Positions 63,150 to 64,000 of a stretch of DNA of 64,000 bases are shown piece after piece; position 1 is the first letter of the stretch; each line of letters starts with the position of its first letter. The stretch lies in assembly GCF_018219455.1 (NCBI RefSeq), contig NZ_CP056122.1, forward strand, positions 1,426,001 through 1,490,000. The letters run 5' to 3'. The notes below the pieces were generated by a model that had not been told where the DNA came from, searched no databases, and worked only from the letters and a program-made list of their open reading frames with translations. Made by a program: the position numbers and the translations under genes. Source of the stretch: Moritella sp. 5. Lineage in GTDB: Bacteria; Pseudomonadota; Gammaproteobacteria; Enterobacterales; Moritellaceae.

Positions 63150-64000
63150 ATGCGGAAGACTTTCGCTACCTCACTACTTCTTGCTTGTTCATCTCTTTCT
63201 ACCTTCGCTAATGCAAGTGAATGTGGCAGTGTTACCATTGCTGACATGAGCTGGAATTCAGCAACAATCATTGCTAATATTGATCGCTTTATTTTAGAGC
63301 ATGGTTTTGGGTGTGATGCCGAACTCGTACCTGGCGATACAATGGCAACCGGAACAGCTATGATCGAAAAAGGCCAGCCTGATATTGCACCTGAATTTTG
63401 GAGTAATTCCATGAAATCAGCCCTTGATAAAGGTGTTGAAGAAGGGCGAATTCGTTATGCTGGAGCCACACTGACAGATGGTGGTGAAGAAGGTTTTTGG
63501 GTTCCTGCCTATATGGTTGAAAAAGACCCGAGTTTAGCAACTATTGCAGGCATTAAAGCCAACGCAAAACTATTCAAGCACCCTGAAGACCCGGATAAAT
63601 CAGCATTTATGATTTGTCCATCAGGTTGGAATTGTCAAATTACAACAACGAATCTATACGAGGCACTGGATCTTGCCGATGACGGGTTCGATTTAATTGA
63701 TCCAGGTTCTGGTGCAGGCTTATCTGGCTCTATTGCTAAAGCCTATGAGCGTAAAGAAGCTTGGTTTGGCTATTATTGGGCGCCGACAGCTGTATTGGGT
63801 AAATACGATATGGTTAAGGTTGATTTTGGTTCAGGCATAGATGAAAAACATTTTAAAGAGTGCATTACTCAAGACGATTGTTTAGAACCTAAAGTAACTA
63901 TGTTCCCACCTTCTGCTGTGGATACTGTCGTGACTGAAACATTTGCGGCAAGAGCACCTGAAGCATTGGCTTACCTTACAGCCCGCTCATTCAAGAATGA
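63150..64000 (+). CDS. ProX/OpuAC-type glycine betaine-choline binding protein (partial at the window end)
   Basis: An open frame with no stop before the window end (283 codons visible). The start ATG 63150 has AAGGAT 9 nt upstream. It encodes a signal peptide (MRKTFATSLLLACSSLSTFANA), then an OpuAC-type binding protein: VTIADMSWNSATIIANIDRFIL, EKGQPDIAPEFWSNSM, EEGFWVPAYMVEKDP, CPSGWNCQITTTN, AWFGYYWAPTAVLGKYDM. Aromatic residues in these segments would form the box for a quaternary amine. The permease and ATPase genes are expected downstream. Glycine betaine, choline or proline betaine are possible ligands. Confidence 0.9.
   Translation, partial: MRKTFATSLLLACSSLSTFANASECGSVTIADMSWNSATIIANIDRFILEHGFGCDAELVPGDTMATGTAMIEKGQPDIAPEFWSNSMKSALDKGVEEGRIRYAGATLTDGGEEGFWVPAYMVEKDPSLATIAGIKANAKLFKHPEDPDKSAFMICPSGWNCQITTTNLYEALDLADDGFDLIDPGSGAGLSGSIAKAYERKEAWFGYYWAPTAVLGKYDMVKVDFGSGIDEKHFKECITQDDCLEPKVTMFPPSAVDTVVTETFAARAPEALAYLTARSFKN

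Overview
The window is about 64 kb of low-GC chromosome from a marine gammaproteobacterium. Gene orders shared with E. coli and Vibrio (tol-pal-cpoB/tRNA/nadA, glnS-fur-fldA-ybfE-ybfF-seqA, pdxB-asd-fimV-truA-accD-folC-dedD-cvpA-purF, lpxH-ppiB-cysS-folD, hinT-thiK-nagZ), a FimV/HubP-type polar protein, a chitobiose phosphotransferase operon and a choline-to-betaine operon fit the Moritella/Psychromonas/Vibrio neighbourhood. The genus is inferred from gene content and order; no database search was possible.

Layout. 1-1630 holds the end of tolB, then pal and cpoB. 1854-3772 is an array of 17 tRNA genes (6 initiator Met, 6 Val, 5 Lys), partly built from a 327-bp unit in near-perfect tandem copies, with one candidate promoter and one strong terminator. 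nadA follows. 5-9 kb carries a ComEA-like protein, yciB, a peptide transporter, rfaH and a minor pilin. 9.3-14.6 kb is glnS, fur, fldA, ybfE, a DUF2788 gene, ybfF and seqA. 14.7-22 kb holds btuC-btuD without btuF, an ACC-deaminase-like enzyme, a two-domain pterin synthase-like protein, and the hinT-lipoprotein-thiK-nagZ cluster. 22-25 kb is a PhnD-like binding protein with a hybrid histidine kinase. 25-44 kb is mainly housekeeping genes, interrupted at 42.2-43.6 kb by a tnpB-only IS200/IS605-type element. 44.4-45.0 kb is a second tRNA operon (Pro-Arg-His-Leu-Pro).

From 45.6 kb the window is more accessory. It has a decayed transposase remnant resembling the IS91 group, a chitobiose operon (chbB-C-A-F-G, no chbR), fdhD with a YdeP-type molybdoenzyme, a DUF2946 plus PepSY membrane pair with a His/Met-rich loop, and an osmoprotection block. 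That block is betI-betB-betA, a short BCCT-like transporter, a CosR-like MarR regulator, and a ProX-type binding protein that runs off the window end.

Functional links. The last block would import choline or betaine, oxidise choline to glycine betaine and regulate this by choline (BetI) and osmolarity (MarR/CosR-like). The chb operon would import, phosphorylate, deacetylate and hydrolyse chitobiose from marine chitin. I found no clear defence island, CRISPR array or prophage. The strongest unusual signals are the amplified tRNA array with covarying T-stem changes, the tnpB element with a possible guide RNA end, the unlisted transposase relic, the pterin synthase-like protein with motifs split between its halves, and tiny ORFs overlapping the starts of two osmoregulatory genes.
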